This document shows, piece after piece, positions 45,170 through 55,213 of a stretch of 64,000 bases of DNA. Positions within the stretch are counted from its first letter, which is position 1. Every line of letters begins with the position of its first letter. The notes beneath the pieces are model-generated. The model was not told the origin of the DNA. It did no database searches and was given only the letters and a program-made list of their open reading frames with translations. Made by a program: the position numbers and the translations under genes. Source of the stretch: an uncultured Opitutia bacterium (GTDB lineage: Bacteria > Verrucomicrobiota > Verrucomicrobiia > Opitutales > Opitutaceae); the NCBI GenBank assembly GCA_903877135.1, contig CAIRCN010000014.1, positions 122,283 to 186,282 of the forward strand, read 5' to 3'.

Positions 45170-46111
45170 TCAGGCAACTACCCAGTCGCGAGGCTGTAAG
45201 AAGACCTCGTGGAGCCGGGCTTCGGGGGAACCGGGCTCGGGCTTCCAGTCGTAGTCCCAGCGAACGAGCGGCGGCAGCGACATCAGGATGCTTTCGGTGC
45301 GGCCGCCGCTGTGCAGGCCGAAAAGCGTGCCGCGGTCCCAGGCGAGGTTGAACTCCACATAGCGTCCGCGCCGGTAGAGCTGAAACTGCCGTTCGCGGTC
45401 TCCGTAAGGGGTGGATTTGCGGCGGGCGACGATGGGGCGGTAGGCGGGGAGGAATGCGTCGCCGACACTCCGGAGGAGAGCGAAGGACTGGTCAAAGCCG
45501 AGTTCGTTGAAATCGTCGAAGAAGAGCCCGCCGAGGCCGCGAGGTTCATGACGGTGTTTCAGGAAGAAATAGTCGTTGCACGCCTGCTTGAAGCGCGGAT
45601 AAAACGCGGCGCCGAACGGCGCGACGGCGGCGCGGGCGGTGCTATGCCAGTGGACGGCGTCCTCCTCGAACCCATAAAAGGGCGTGAGATCGAACCCGCC
45701 TCCAAACCACCAGACGGGATTTTGGACTTTCGATTTTGGATCTTCGATTTCGGATTCGGCGCAGAAGAAGCGAACATTCAAGTGCGTCGTTGGGACGTAG
45801 GGATTGCGCGGATGGAGGACGAGGGAGACGCCGAGGGCTGACCAGGCTCTGCCCGCGAGTTCCGGGCGGTGGGCAGTGGCGGAATGGGGCAGCTTTTCGC
45901 CTTTGACCTGGGAGAAGGCGACTCCGGCTTTCTCGAAGACCGCGCCCTCCGTCAGAATGCGCGTGCATCCGCCGCCGCCCTCAGGGTGCTGCCAGTTGTC
46001 CTCTTGGAATCGCCCTGTGCCGTCCTCCTGCTCCAAAGCACAGCAAATCCCCTCCTGCAACGATAGGAGGTAAGCGCGGACGGGGGAGGAATCGGGTGTG
46101 GTGGTTTTCAA
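45170..46111 (-). CDS. hemF: Oxygen-dependent coproporphyrinogen III oxidase
   Basis: HemF decarboxylates coproporphyrinogen III to protoporphyrinogen IX with oxygen in haem synthesis. The 313-residue product has [76 protein letters not shown] and [16 protein letters not shown]. Compared from memory with E. coli, the loop between NVRFF and VWWFGGG is seven residues longer, and the extra PKSKVQN part is coded by heptamer repeats. The start appears to be TTG at 46111; no nearby ATG fits. Oxygen dependence implies life with O2. Confidence 0.95.
   Translation of the reverse strand: MKTTTPDSSPVRAYLLSLQEGICCALEQEDGTGRFQEDNWQHPEGGGGCTRILTEGAVFEKAGVAFSQVKGEKLPHSATAHRPELAGRAWSALGVSLVLHPRNPYVPTTHLNVRFFCAESEIEDPKSKVQNPVWWFGGGFDLTPFYGFEEDAVHWHSTARAAVAPFGAAFYPRFKQACNDYFFLKHRHEPRGLGGLFFDDFNELGFDQSFALLRSVGDAFLPAYRPIVARRKSTPYGDRERQFQLYRRGRYVEFNLAWDRGTLFGLHSGGRTESILMSLPPLVRWDYDWKPEPGSPEARLHEVFLQPRDWVVA
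45719..45753 (+). repeat. Heptamer repeat array inside hemF
   Basis: Five 7-bp units run back to back: ATTTTGG, ACTTTCG, ATTTTGG, ATCTTCG, ATTTCGG. They are far more AT-rich than hemF around them. On the coding (minus) strand they encode [13 protein letters not shown]. The excess over E. coli HemF in this loop is seven residues, that is 21 bp or three heptamers. Confidence 0.8.
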
Positions 46112-46242
46112 ACGTGCGACAGGAAGGAGAACGGGGAACGTGAAGGAGAACGAGAACGTTTTTTGGGCCGAAACGCCGGGCGACTTAGCGCGCGTTCAGG
46201 TTCGACAGCATCGCGGCATCCGTGCTGGCTTGCCGGTTCGCG

Positions 46243-46962
46243 ATGAATTCCACCGTCCTCACAACTGTAGCTGCGACCGGATTCACGGTGGCGTTTTTCC
46301 ACGCCGCCATCCCGACGCACTGGCTGCCGTTCGTGCTCGTGGCGCGGGCGCGCGGGTGGAGCCGGGCGAAGACGCTCGCCGTGACAGCGTTCGCGGGCAC
46401 GGGGCATGTGCTCGTGACGACGCTGCTCGGGCTCGCGATCGCGTGGTTCGGGTATGAACTCAACGAGAAAATCGGCGCGGCGTTTCCGTGGATTGCGGGC
46501 GGCGCACTGATTGCCATCGGTTTTTACTACGGCTGGCGGCAATGGCGCGGGGCCGGCATCTGCCACCACATCGTGGCCGGCGGTCACCACCATCCGAGTG
46601 CGGAGTGCGGGCATGAACACGACGAGAGCCACTGGGAGCATGAGCTGAAGGACAGCGAACTGGTCTCGGACCGGCGCGGAGACTGGGCGGCGATCAGCGG
46701 GCTTTTCGTCATGCTGACGCTCTCGCCCTGCGAAGGATTTTTGCCGGTCTACCTATCGGGCGTGCAGTTCGGCTGGCAGGGCTTCTTCACACTGAGCGTG
46801 ATCTTGGCCATCGCGGCGCTCGCCGGTATGCTGCTATTCACCTGGTTTACGCTCGTGGGCCTGGAGAAATTCGAGCTGAGAATTTTCGAACGCTACGAGG
46901 CCGGCCTGCTGGGCGCGCTGTTTTGCGTGCTCGGCGTGCTGCTGATCCTGCTTGAGCACTGA
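46243..46962 (+). CDS. Polytopic membrane protein with His-rich loop (NicO/TauE-like exporter)
   Basis: A 239-residue protein with about six membrane segments. FFHAAIPTHWLPFVLVARARG and GTGHVLVTTLLG resemble the UreH/NicO-type exporter superfamily. A cytosolic or periplasmic loop at about residues 108-140 is rich in His, Cys and Glu (CHHIVAGGHHH, then CGHEHDESHWEHE), typical of transition-metal handling such as Ni or Co. After it LTLSPCEGFLPVYLSG starts the second half. Metal export is the best guess; the ion is unknown. It is divergent from hemF. Confidence 0.65.
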   Translation: MNSTVLTTVAATGFTVAFFHAAIPTHWLPFVLVARARGWSRAKTLAVTAFAGTGHVLVTTLLGLAIAWFGYELNEKIGAAFPWIAGGALIAIGFYYGWRQWRGAGICHHIVAGGHHHPSAECGHEHDESHWEHELKDSELVSDRRGDWAAISGLFVMLTLSPCEGFLPVYLSGVQFGWQGFFTLSVILAIAALAGMLLFTWFTLVGLEKFELRIFERYEAGLLGALFCVLGVLLILLEH

Positions 46963-46965
46963 GGG

Positions 46966-48027
46966 CTACTTTTTTTTCGTTGGGGGCAGGGCAAACTTGA
47001 TGACCGGAGTGCCGTCGGTCGCGGCGGCAGCCTTTTCCTCCGCCGGTAACGGTGCAGCGGAGATGGGCGAAGGGGCGGCGGGTGTGGCGGACGAGGCGGC
47101 GACCGTTTGCGCGAAGGCCGGGCTGGTTGGCGGCAGGGCCGCAAAACCGCGCTCGAGCAGTTCGATCGTCTTGAGGTCGCGACTATGGCCCTTGTCGATC
47201 TGCCCGCCCGGTCCAAACGAACCCATGATGACGACGATGATCCGGTGGCCGTTGCGCTGCGCGGTGGCACTGAGGCAGTAGCCGGCACCCATGGTGTAGC
47301 CGGTTTTCAATCCGTCGACGCCGGGGATTTTGCCGAGGAGCTTGTTGTGATTTTCCATGCGCTGGGGGCCTTTGGGACGGGAGGGGCCGAAGAAACGCTC
47401 CCTCACCGACGTATACTTGAGGACATCGGTCTTCAGCAGCACATGGCGGCAGAGCAGGGCAAAGTCGTGTGGCGTCGTGAGGTCGCCGTCGGCAATGCGG
47501 CGGCTGGCTGGCGGCAGACCGTGCGGCGAACGGAAGATGGTGTGCGTCATGCCGAGCGCCCGGGCCTTGGCGTTCATGAGCTCGACGAACGCCTCGGTCG
47601 AGCCTGCTGAGAATCGGGCGAGGGCGTGCGCGGCATCGTTGGCGGATTGGATCATCATCGCGTATAGGAGCTCTTCGACCGGAAACGTCTCCTTGGGGTC
47701 GAGGTAAACCTGCGTGCCACCCATCCGGGCATCCTCAGCCGTGATCCGCACGGGGGTGGAGAGCGTCATGGCGCCACTCTGAAGTTTGTCGTGGAGCACC
47801 GCAAACGTCATGAGCTTGGTCATGCTGGCGGGCGGGCTGATTTCGTCGGCGTTGCGCTCGAACAGGACGTTGCCGGTGGCGGCGTCCATGACGATGGCGC
47901 CCTTGTAGGCGCTCGGGTCGTCGCCAGCGGGGCGGGTGGGCTTGGCTTTCGCCGCCGCGAGGTTGGTGGACGCAAGCGCAAGGACGCAGAGGGAAAAAAG
48001 AGCGAAGAAACGGCGCGGGAAAATCAT
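46966..48027 (-). CDS. D-alanyl-D-alanine carboxypeptidase (DacA/PBP5-like)
   Basis: A 353-residue low-molecular-mass penicillin-binding protein that trims the terminal D-Ala of stem peptides. The start at ATG 48027 gives a signal peptide (FFALFSLCVLALASTNLAAA). The active-site motifs are SMTK, SAND and KTGYT, in the S11 peptidase arrangement, with PHGLPPASRR between. The C-terminus is Ala/Pro-rich and ends PPTKKK, with no clear PBP5-like amphipathic anchor. It converges with the metal exporter gene. Confidence 0.92.
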   Translation of the reverse strand: MIFPRRFFALFSLCVLALASTNLAAAKAKPTRPAGDDPSAYKGAIVMDAATGNVLFERNADEISPPASMTKLMTFAVLHDKLQSGAMTLSTPVRITAEDARMGGTQVYLDPKETFPVEELLYAMMIQSANDAAHALARFSAGSTEAFVELMNAKARALGMTHTIFRSPHGLPPASRRIADGDLTTPHDFALLCRHVLLKTDVLKYTSVRERFFGPSRPKGPQRMENHNKLLGKIPGVDGLKTGYTMGAGYCLSATAQRNGHRIIVVIMGSFGPGGQIDKGHSRDLKTIELLERGFAALPPTSPAFAQTVAASSATPAAPSPISAAPLPAEEKAAAATDGTPVIKFALPPTKKK

Positions 48028-48118
48028 GCGCGGGAAAAAGAGGGTTTTTGCCGCGGCGTGCGAGCCGAAACGAACAAAAACACTGCACTGAACCGACCGC
48101 GTCACGCGGACTGACGGT

Positions 48119-49756
48119 TCAGGTGCTCTGTTCAAGTGGCAGGTCGTGCAGTTTCACGGCGGAGTTCTTCTCCAGGAAATAGCGCATGGTCCACTCGCTG
48201 GGGAAGAGCACGACGGGTTGGTCCAGCTTGTCGGTGCCGAAGGCCACGCCGCTGGGGGCGATCAGGCGCGATGTGTCGCCCAGCGCGGCCGCGGGGTCGG
48301 CGGGTGAGAGCCACTTCATGAGCGTCCAGTTGGTGGGGTCGAGGCGCGAGGCGGCGCCGTATTCGCTCTGGAGGCGCCATTGCACGACCTCGAACTGAAG
48401 GGTGCCGACGGCGGCCAGCAGCGTGGCGGTCGTCATGCCGGCGCGGAGGTTGATCGACTGCATCACGCCCTCCTGAAGCAGCTGATCGAGGCCGGAACGG
48501 AATTTTTTCGCATCGGCGGGAGTCGGGTTGCTGATGAAGGTGAACACCTCGGGCGGGAAGCGCGGAATCTCGTCGTAGACGATGGACTTGTCCTCGGTGA
48601 GTGTGTCGCCGATGCCGAACTCGCTGTGGCCGACGAGACCAATGACGTCGCCGGGCCAGGCTTCGTCGACGGTCTCGCGCTCCTGGCCGAAGAGCTTGTG
48701 CGAGGAGGAGAGCCGCATGGTTTTGCCGGAGCGCTGATGGGTGACCAGCATGTCACGCTCGAATTTGCCCGAGCAGATGCGGATGAAGGCGATGCGGTCG
48801 CGGTGGCGCGGGTCCATGTTGGCTTGAATTTTGAAGACAAAGGCGGAGAAGCGCGGATCGTCGACGGGGACCGTCCAATTTTCGATTTTGGATTTTGGAT
48901 ATTCGATCGAAACGGAGCGGCGGGGCGACGGGGGAATGGAATCGTGGAGGAAGCCGTCGAGGAGGAGCTGGATGCCGAAATTGTTCACGGCGCTGCCGAA
49001 ATAGACGGGCGTCTGCTGGCCGGCGCGGACGGCCGCGAGGTCGAAGGTGTGGCCGGCGCCGTCGAGCATCGCAAGCTGCTCGGTGACTTCGCCGTAAGTG
49101 TAGTCGTCAAGTTTTTTCCGGACGACGGGGTCTTCGAGCGAGGTGACGTTGACAGGCGCCTGAAATTTTCCGCCGGCGACGCGTTCGAAGAGATGGACCT
49201 CGCGCGTGCGGCGGTCGAACACCCCGCGGAACGAAGGGCCGTTGCCGAGCGGCCAGACGACGGGGGCCGACTGCAGGCCGAGCACGCTTTCGAGTTCGTC
49301 GAGGAGTTCGAGGGCGTTGCGCGTGGGGCGGTCGCACTTGTTCATGAACGTGAAGATCGGGACGCCGCGGCGGCGGCAGACCTCGAAGAGCTTGCGGGTC
49401 TGGGCCTCGATGCCTTTGGCGGCGTCGATCACCATGACGACGGCGTCGACGGCGGTAAGGACGCGGTAGGTGTCTTCGGAAAAATCCTTGTGACCAGGGG
49501 TGTCGAGGAGATTGACGGCGAAGCCGGCGTAGTCGAACTGGAGGACGGTCGAGCTGATCGAGATGCCGCGCTGCTTCTCGAGTTCCATCCAGTCGGAGGT
49601 GGTGGCACGCTGGTTTTTCCGGGCGGTGACGGCGCCGGCGAGATGGATGGCGTTGCCGTAGAGGAGGAACTTCTCGGTCAGCGTCGTCTTGCCCGCATCG
49701 GGGTGCGAGATGATCGCGAAGGTGCGACGGCGGGCGATTTCCTGGGCGGGGGACAT
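48119..49756 (-). CDS. prfC: Peptide chain release factor 3
   Basis: RF3 is the GTPase that recycles RF1 and RF2 from the ribosome. The 545-residue protein has G1 SHPDAGKTT, KNQRATTSDWMELEKQRGISI (switch I), DTPGHKDFSEDTYR, NKCDRPTRN and the RF3-type domains II and III (KIQANMDPRHRDRIAF). Between PPSPRR and FSAFVFKIQ a loop is about ten residues longer than in E. coli and contains IEYPKSKIEN, coded by heptamer repeats. ATG 49756 fits the family. Confidence 0.95.
   Translation of the reverse strand: MSPAQEIARRRTFAIISHPDAGKTTLTEKFLLYGNAIHLAGAVTARKNQRATTSDWMELEKQRGISISSTVLQFDYAGFAVNLLDTPGHKDFSEDTYRVLTAVDAVVMVIDAAKGIEAQTRKLFEVCRRRGVPIFTFMNKCDRPTRNALELLDELESVLGLQSAPVVWPLGNGPSFRGVFDRRTREVHLFERVAGGKFQAPVNVTSLEDPVVRKKLDDYTYGEVTEQLAMLDGAGHTFDLAAVRAGQQTPVYFGSAVNNFGIQLLLDGFLHDSIPPSPRRSVSIEYPKSKIENWTVPVDDPRFSAFVFKIQANMDPRHRDRIAFIRICSGKFERDMLVTHQRSGKTMRLSSSHKLFGQERETVDEAWPGDVIGLVGHSEFGIGDTLTEDKSIVYDEIPRFPPEVFTFISNPTPADAKKFRSGLDQLLQEGVMQSINLRAGMTTATLLAAVGTLQFEVVQWRLQSEYGAASRLDPTNWTLMKWLSPADPAAALGDTSRLIAPSGVAFGTDKLDQPVVLFPSEWTMRYFLEKNSAVKLHDLPLEQST
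48878..48905 (+). repeat. Heptamer repeat array inside prfC
   Basis: Four perfect 7-bp units, ATTTTCG, ATTTTGG, ATTTTGG and ATATTCG, follow one another. They sit in the prfC coding region and give the peptide IEYPKSKIEN on the minus strand, in a loop between domains. Confidence 0.85.
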
Positions 49757-49905
49757 CAGAGTGACAAGTGACGAGTGATGAGTGACACGGCGAGCCGGGC
49801 AGCAAACGGGGCGCGGGGCGGCGAGGAAAGCTAATTTTCAGAGTGAGCAACGGCCGCGCGCAAGACTGCGCTAAAGTTCGCGCGATTCGTGCCGACGGAC
49901 TAGTT

Positions 49906-50034
49906 ATGGGGGCCCTCCTGCCCACGATTATCATGCTGGGGGTTGTGGCGATCATCCTCGCCACGATCGTTACGGCGTTGTCGGGCGATGAATTTCGTCA
50001 CGAAGAAGACTCCAAGACTCACCGCTGGTTCTGA
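49906..50034 (+). CDS. Small single-span membrane protein (42 aa)
   Basis: The ORF encodes MGALLPTIIMLGVVAIILA at the start, a clear membrane segment, then a charged tail (DEFRHEEDSKTHRW). No family is recognised. A longer in-frame start at 49843 is possible. Translation is suggested only by the sharp hydrophobic/charged partition. Confidence 0.4.
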   Translation: MGALLPTIIMLGVVAIILATIVTALSGDEFRHEEDSKTHRWF

Positions 50035-50123
50035 GGAGTTTGGACGAGGCTATCCGGCCCGGCGCTAGACGTGGCTGGAGGACAGTCCTTAAGCGCGGCG
50101 GGAAAAGTGCCGATATTGCGGGT

Positions 50124-50246
50124 ATGAAAGCAATCATCGCCGGATCCATCTTCTTGGTGCTGGTAGCCTGCCTCAGTCTGGCCGCGTTCCTGACGCGGGC
50201 GAAACCGGCGATGGCAGGACCGGACACCGGGGACGAAGATATGTAG
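50124..50246 (+). CDS. Small single-span membrane protein (40 aa)
   Basis: MKAIIAGSIFLVLVACLSL at the start is a membrane segment or signal peptide, with a single Cys in the hydrophobic core, and the short tail ends DTGDEDM. It lies just downstream of another similar-sized membrane ORF and upstream of the methyltransferase. No family is recognised. Confidence 0.4.
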   Translation: MKAIIAGSIFLVLVACLSLAAFLTRAKPAMAGPDTGDEDM

Positions 50247-50297
50247 TCTCTGTAATTTTTTCGTCGCGACCCACCGCAATCCCGCAAGGGTGGCGGC

Positions 50298-51461
50298 GTG
50301 CACAGCCCATCGTCGCTAAAACTCAAGCCCAACGCCAAGCCGCGGGTGCTCGGCGGACACCCTTGGGTGTTCGCCAATGAAGTCGAGGCGTTGTTGCCGG
50401 TGGAGTTCGACGGCGAGGTGGTTGAGTGCCGCGACCGTGCGGACCGGTTTCTCGGCTCCGGCGTCTATAATTCGCGGTCGCAGATCGTTTGGCGGCGGTT
50501 CAGCCGCGAGCGAGCGGCGCTGGATGGAAAGTTTATCCGGGAGGCACTGGAGCGAGCAGTTGCGCGGCGCAGCGCGGGTGACAATCGCCGGTTAGTTTGG
50601 TCCGAGTCGGACGACCTGCCGGGCCTCGTCGTGGACCAGTTTGGCGACACGCTGGTTGTGCAAATCCAAACTGCCGCGATGGAAAAACGGACGGCGCTGG
50701 TCGGTGAGGTCCTCGCCGAGGTCCTGAAGCCCGCCGAGATCATCTTCCGCAACGACGTGCCGATCCGCAGGCTCGAGGGTTTGCCGCTGGAGGTGCATAC
50801 GCTGTCGGGCAACGCCTGGGCTCCGCGCTGGGTGAACATCGACGGGTTCGACTACTGGCTGGACCTGCAGAACGGACAGAAGACCGGGTTTTATCTCGAC
50901 CAGCGCCTGCAGCATGCGGCGGTGGCGAAATACGCATCCGGCCGGCGGGTGCTCGACGCGTTCTGTAACCAGGGCGCGTTTGCGCTGCATTGCGCCCGGG
51001 CTGGGGCGGCGAGCGTGCGCGGGCTGGACAGCGCGTTCGACGCCATCGGACAGGCGATCAAGAACGCGGCGCGGAACGGACTGCCGGCCGACTTTGTGGT
51101 AGCAAACGTGTTCGACTGGTTCACGGCACAGCGCGACGTGGCGCCGGCGTGGGATCTGATCATTCTCGATCCACCGCCGTTCGCGAAGTCGAAGAGCGCA
51201 CTCGAAGGCGCGCTGCGCGGCTACAAGGAACTGAACCTGCGCGCCATGAAGGCGCTGGTTCCCGGCGGTGTGCTGGCGACCTACACATGCTCGCATCACA
51301 TGCAGGACGCCGAATTGCGCGGTGTGCTGGCCGACGCCGCGGCGGACGCGCGGCGCAAGGTGCGCGTGCTGGAGTATTGCCACCAGCCGCCGGACCACCC
51401 GGTGCTCGTGACGATGCCGGAGAGCGAATACCTGCGCGGCTATGTGGTGCGGGTGGAGTGA
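50298..51461 (+). CDS. RlmI-type 23S rRNA (cytosine-C5) methyltransferase
   Basis: A 387-residue SAM-dependent methyltransferase. The N-terminal PUA-like part begins LKLKPNAKPRVLGGHPWVFANEVE. After a linker comes NGQKTGFYLDQR, the SAM site VLDAFCNQGAFALH, then LDPPPFAKSK and TCSHHM with the catalytic Cys region. The family modifies C1962 of 23S rRNA in E. coli. It starts with GTG preceded by AAGGG (50286-50290). Confidence 0.9.
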   Translation: MHSPSSLKLKPNAKPRVLGGHPWVFANEVEALLPVEFDGEVVECRDRADRFLGSGVYNSRSQIVWRRFSRERAALDGKFIREALERAVARRSAGDNRRLVWSESDDLPGLVVDQFGDTLVVQIQTAAMEKRTALVGEVLAEVLKPAEIIFRNDVPIRRLEGLPLEVHTLSGNAWAPRWVNIDGFDYWLDLQNGQKTGFYLDQRLQHAAVAKYASGRRVLDAFCNQGAFALHCARAGAASVRGLDSAFDAIGQAIKNAARNGLPADFVVANVFDWFTAQRDVAPAWDLIILDPPPFAKSKSALEGALRGYKELNLRAMKALVPGGVLATYTCSHHMQDAELRGVLADAAADARRKVRVLEYCHQPPDHPVLVTMPESEYLRGYVVRVE

Positions 51462-51476
51462 ACCGCCGCTACCGGG

Positions 51477-52097
51477 TTAGCGCATCGTCTTCTCGAGGTC
51501 GCGGCGAATGGCCTTCAAGTCGTCCAGCTGACTTTGGAGCTCTTGTTTTTCCTCTTTGGTCTTGGCGTGCGCGATCTCTTCCATGAGGTCGCGCTCGGCC
51601 TCCATCAGACTGATGCGCTCCTTGGCGACGGACTCACGAAACTCGTTGGACGTGCCGCCGAAGATCGAGAGCGCATGGGAAATTTCGGGATTGTTGAGCG
51701 CCTTGTCCAAGTCCGTGGACTTGGTGTTCTTCATCTCCCGGGCGATTTCCCTCTCCTGTTGCCGCACCTGCAGATCGAGCTCGGTGATCCGGCCTTGCCG
51801 CACTTCGACCCGCGGGAGCAGGGTGGCGGCCGGGTCGGCGGGCTTGGGCGCGGAGGCCTCCTTGGCTGCGGTTGCCACAGGGGCAATGGGCGCGGCGGCG
51901 GCCGGTTGGGCCGTTTTCACGGGCGTGGTGGCCGCGGGAGGCGGCACCGGCTTGGCCGCCAATTTTTTGGCGTCCTCGAGGACCAGGGTCTTCAGAGCCT
52001 CCTTCATGTTTGGCTTGATTTCCGGCTCGTCGACCGCGAGGGCGGCGAGCGGCAGGTAAGCGCCAAACAGCAAGGTGAGGAGGGCGAGAACTTTCAT
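51477..52097 (-). CDS. Exported coiled-coil protein of unknown function
   Basis: A 206-residue protein with a signal peptide (KVLALLTLLFGAYLPLAALA). It then has a Pro/Ala/Thr-rich stretch (about 55-100) and a charged C-terminal coiled coil (about 105-206: QQEREIAREMKN, ERISLMEAERDLMEE, KQELQSQLDDLKAIRRD). No catalytic motif or known family. It lies downstream of eno, behind the terminator, so it probably has its own promoter. Confidence 0.7.
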   Translation of the reverse strand: MKVLALLTLLFGAYLPLAALAVDEPEIKPNMKEALKTLVLEDAKKLAAKPVPPPAATTPVKTAQPAAAAPIAPVATAAKEASAPKPADPAATLLPRVEVRQGRITELDLQVRQQEREIAREMKNTKSTDLDKALNNPEISHALSIFGGTSNEFRESVAKERISLMEAERDLMEEIAHAKTKEEKQELQSQLDDLKAIRRDLEKTMR

Positions 52098-52207
52098 GAA
52101 GTTGAACCGGGTGGAGCGTAGGCTGAGCGGTTGCGGAGTCGAGGGGATTGGTGGGCGGGCGATATTGAGTGACGTGCGGAGAAGTCCGCGGGTTCCATCG
52201 GGGCGCG

Positions 52208-52236
52208 AAAAAGGCCGGACGCACGGCCCGGCCTTT
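52208..52236 (-). terminator. Intrinsic terminator of eno
   Basis: A perfect 9-bp stem (52210-52218 with 52228-52236) with a 9-nt loop lies 26 nt after the eno stop. On the minus strand the stem runs straight into five T (complement of 52208-52212). This is a strong terminator. Confidence 0.85.
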
Positions 52237-52261
52237 GGATCATCAAAACGGGAGACTGCGG

Positions 52262-53569
<1,308 letters not shown>

Positions 53570-53646
53570 TCATGCTCGCCGGCGCAAGTCCTGCCTGTGA
53601 CATCACCAACCTCGCACCGGGGAAAGGCACGCAACTGTCCAGCTGT

Positions 53647-54672
53647 TCAGAACGGCGGGGTCTTGGCGCCGAGCCGAAGGAGAAACCGGCCAATCGGGCC
53701 TGGTGTCCGCGGTCGCAGTGCCTGCGGAATTTGCTGGGAGAACCCGCGGGTAATCGCCGTCCGGCCGACGCTCACCCCGTCATAGTTGCGGACGTTAAGA
53801 TTTTCCAAGGTGAGGAGGCGCGCCGGCACTTGGTCGAGATGGCCTTCGTAAGCGGCGGCGTGCAGAGGGGTGTCGCCATTGTCGTTGCGTGTGAGCAGCA
53901 GGTCGGCGGTAAGACTGACGGCGGGAAGTTTTTTCAACTGCCCAGTTTCCGCGGCGGCGTGGATGGCGGTAAACCCAGTCTTACTCGCGAGGACGAGATT
54001 GTCGTGGGTGAGCACCTCGGGCGGGATTTGCTCCAGATGACCGGAGATGGCGGCGGCGTGGATTACGGTGTCGCCAGAGTCAGTCTTGTGCAGCAACGCC
54101 TCGGCGGTGAGCAGAGCGGCCGGGAGCTGATCCAAGTGCCCGTTGAAGGCCGCGACGTGGAGGACACTTTCGCCAGCGAGGTTGGTCTGGGTGAGGTTGG
54201 CAGCGGTGAGAAAGGCCGGCGGGATGCGATCAAGAGTGCCGTTTTCCGCAGCTTCGTGCAGGAGTGTATTGCCGAGGAGGGTGCGAAGGTGCATAAGCTC
54301 GGCAGTGATCAACTCCGAGGGAAGCTGTCCGAGGTGGCCGTGGGCGGCGGCGACGTGATAGACCGTGAAACCGGAGTTGCTGGCCGCACTCAAGAGCGGC
54401 GGAGTAAGAAAATGCGGCGGGACTTGGTCGAGGTGGCCGCCGAGCGCGGCGTGATGCAGCGGCGTGTAGCCGGAGTCGTTGCGCAAGGCGAGGGTGCCAA
54501 AGGTGAGAACGGAGGAGGGCAGCACGGCCAGGCCGCCGTGGCGCGCGGCGGAATGGAGCGGAGTGTTGCCGGACGCATTGCGGGCTGTCAGGTGCTCGAC
54601 GGTGAGAGCGGACGCGGGAATGTCGGCCAGAAGACCTTCGCGGGCGGCTTGGTGCAGGTCGTAATTTTCCAT
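53647..54672 (-). CDS. Ankyrin-like repeat protein
   Basis: A protein of about 341 residues made of eight or nine tandem repeats of roughly 33-34 residues, of consensus GxTxLHxAAxxGHLDQxPxxLLTxExLxxxN. The TPLHxAA core is that of ankyrin repeats, but the second half of each unit (QVPPHFLTPP, QLPAALLTAE, QIPPEVLTHD) is different from the standard loop. The protein is probably a cytosolic protein-binding scaffold. ATG 54672 (MENYDLHQAA) begins the first repeat; ATG 54693 is also possible. Expansion was by duplication. Confidence 0.8.
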   Translation of the reverse strand: MENYDLHQAAREGLLADIPASALTVEHLTARNASGNTPLHSAARHGGLAVLPSSVLTFGTLALRNDSGYTPLHHAALGGHLDQVPPHFLTPPLLSAASNSGFTVYHVAAAHGHLGQLPSELITAELMHLRTLLGNTLLHEAAENGTLDRIPPAFLTAANLTQTNLAGESVLHVAAFNGHLDQLPAALLTAEALLHKTDSGDTVIHAAAISGHLEQIPPEVLTHDNLVLASKTGFTAIHAAAETGQLKKLPAVSLTADLLLTRNDNGDTPLHAAAYEGHLDQVPARLLTLENLNVRNYDGVSVGRTAITRGFSQQIPQALRPRTPGPIGRFLLRLGAKTPPF

Positions 54673-54790
54673 GGCGTTACCGAGGCCATGCAAGTTTTGC
54701 GGCGGACTTACGCAAACCTAAATGCCGGTCCCCGCGCCGGACCTTGTTTCGGTTTGCCAAGCGCAGGAATGAACCCACGATTCCGTTTTG

Positions 54791-55213
54791 ATGAAACCTT
54801 CGGATGCGAGGCCAGCTGATTCAGGCGCCCGGGACACCGTGCTGCTGGTCGACGATGAAAAGCCACTGCTGGAGATTTTCGCGACATCCCTTGGCGTGGA
54901 TTTCGACGTGACGACGGCAGAGTCGGCCCGCGAGGCGGAGTTCATCCTCTACAAAAAAACATTCAAGGTGATTGTCTCAGATCATCTCATGCCTGGCGGC
55001 AACGGCATGAATCTGCTCGTGCGCGCCCGGGAGGAATTTCCCCACATGCAGCGTGTGTTCGTCACCGGATATATGAAACCAGAGTTGCTGATGCGGAGCG
55101 TGAACGAGGCGGCGCTCTTTCGCTACCTGCTGAAACCAGTCTCCATGATCGATCTGAACAAGGTGGTGTACGACGCCGCACGGGCTCACGATGCGAGCGT
55201 CATGGCGGGTTGA
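54791..55213 (+). CDS. Receiver-only response regulator
   Basis: A 140-residue single receiver domain. LLVDDEK holds the acidic pair, VSDHLMPGG the phosphoacceptor Asp, FVTGYMK the Thr, and LLKPVS the Lys. There is no output domain, so it acts by protein contact or in a phosphorelay. A second receiver gene begins directly after its stop. No histidine kinase is near. Confidence 0.88.
   Translation: MKPSDARPADSGARDTVLLVDDEKPLLEIFATSLGVDFDVTTAESAREAEFILYKKTFKVIVSDHLMPGGNGMNLLVRAREEFPHMQRVFVTGYMKPELLMRSVNEAALFRYLLKPVSMIDLNKVVYDAARAHDASVMAG

Noticed and set aside
46940..46980. T8 run after the His-loop exporter as a terminator
   Set aside because: The preceding bases do not make a stable stem; the run is part of the carboxypeptidase Lys codons on the other strand.
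48380..49771. Long plus-strand open frame opposite prfC
   Set aside because: Antisense shadow; the minus frame has all RF3 motifs.
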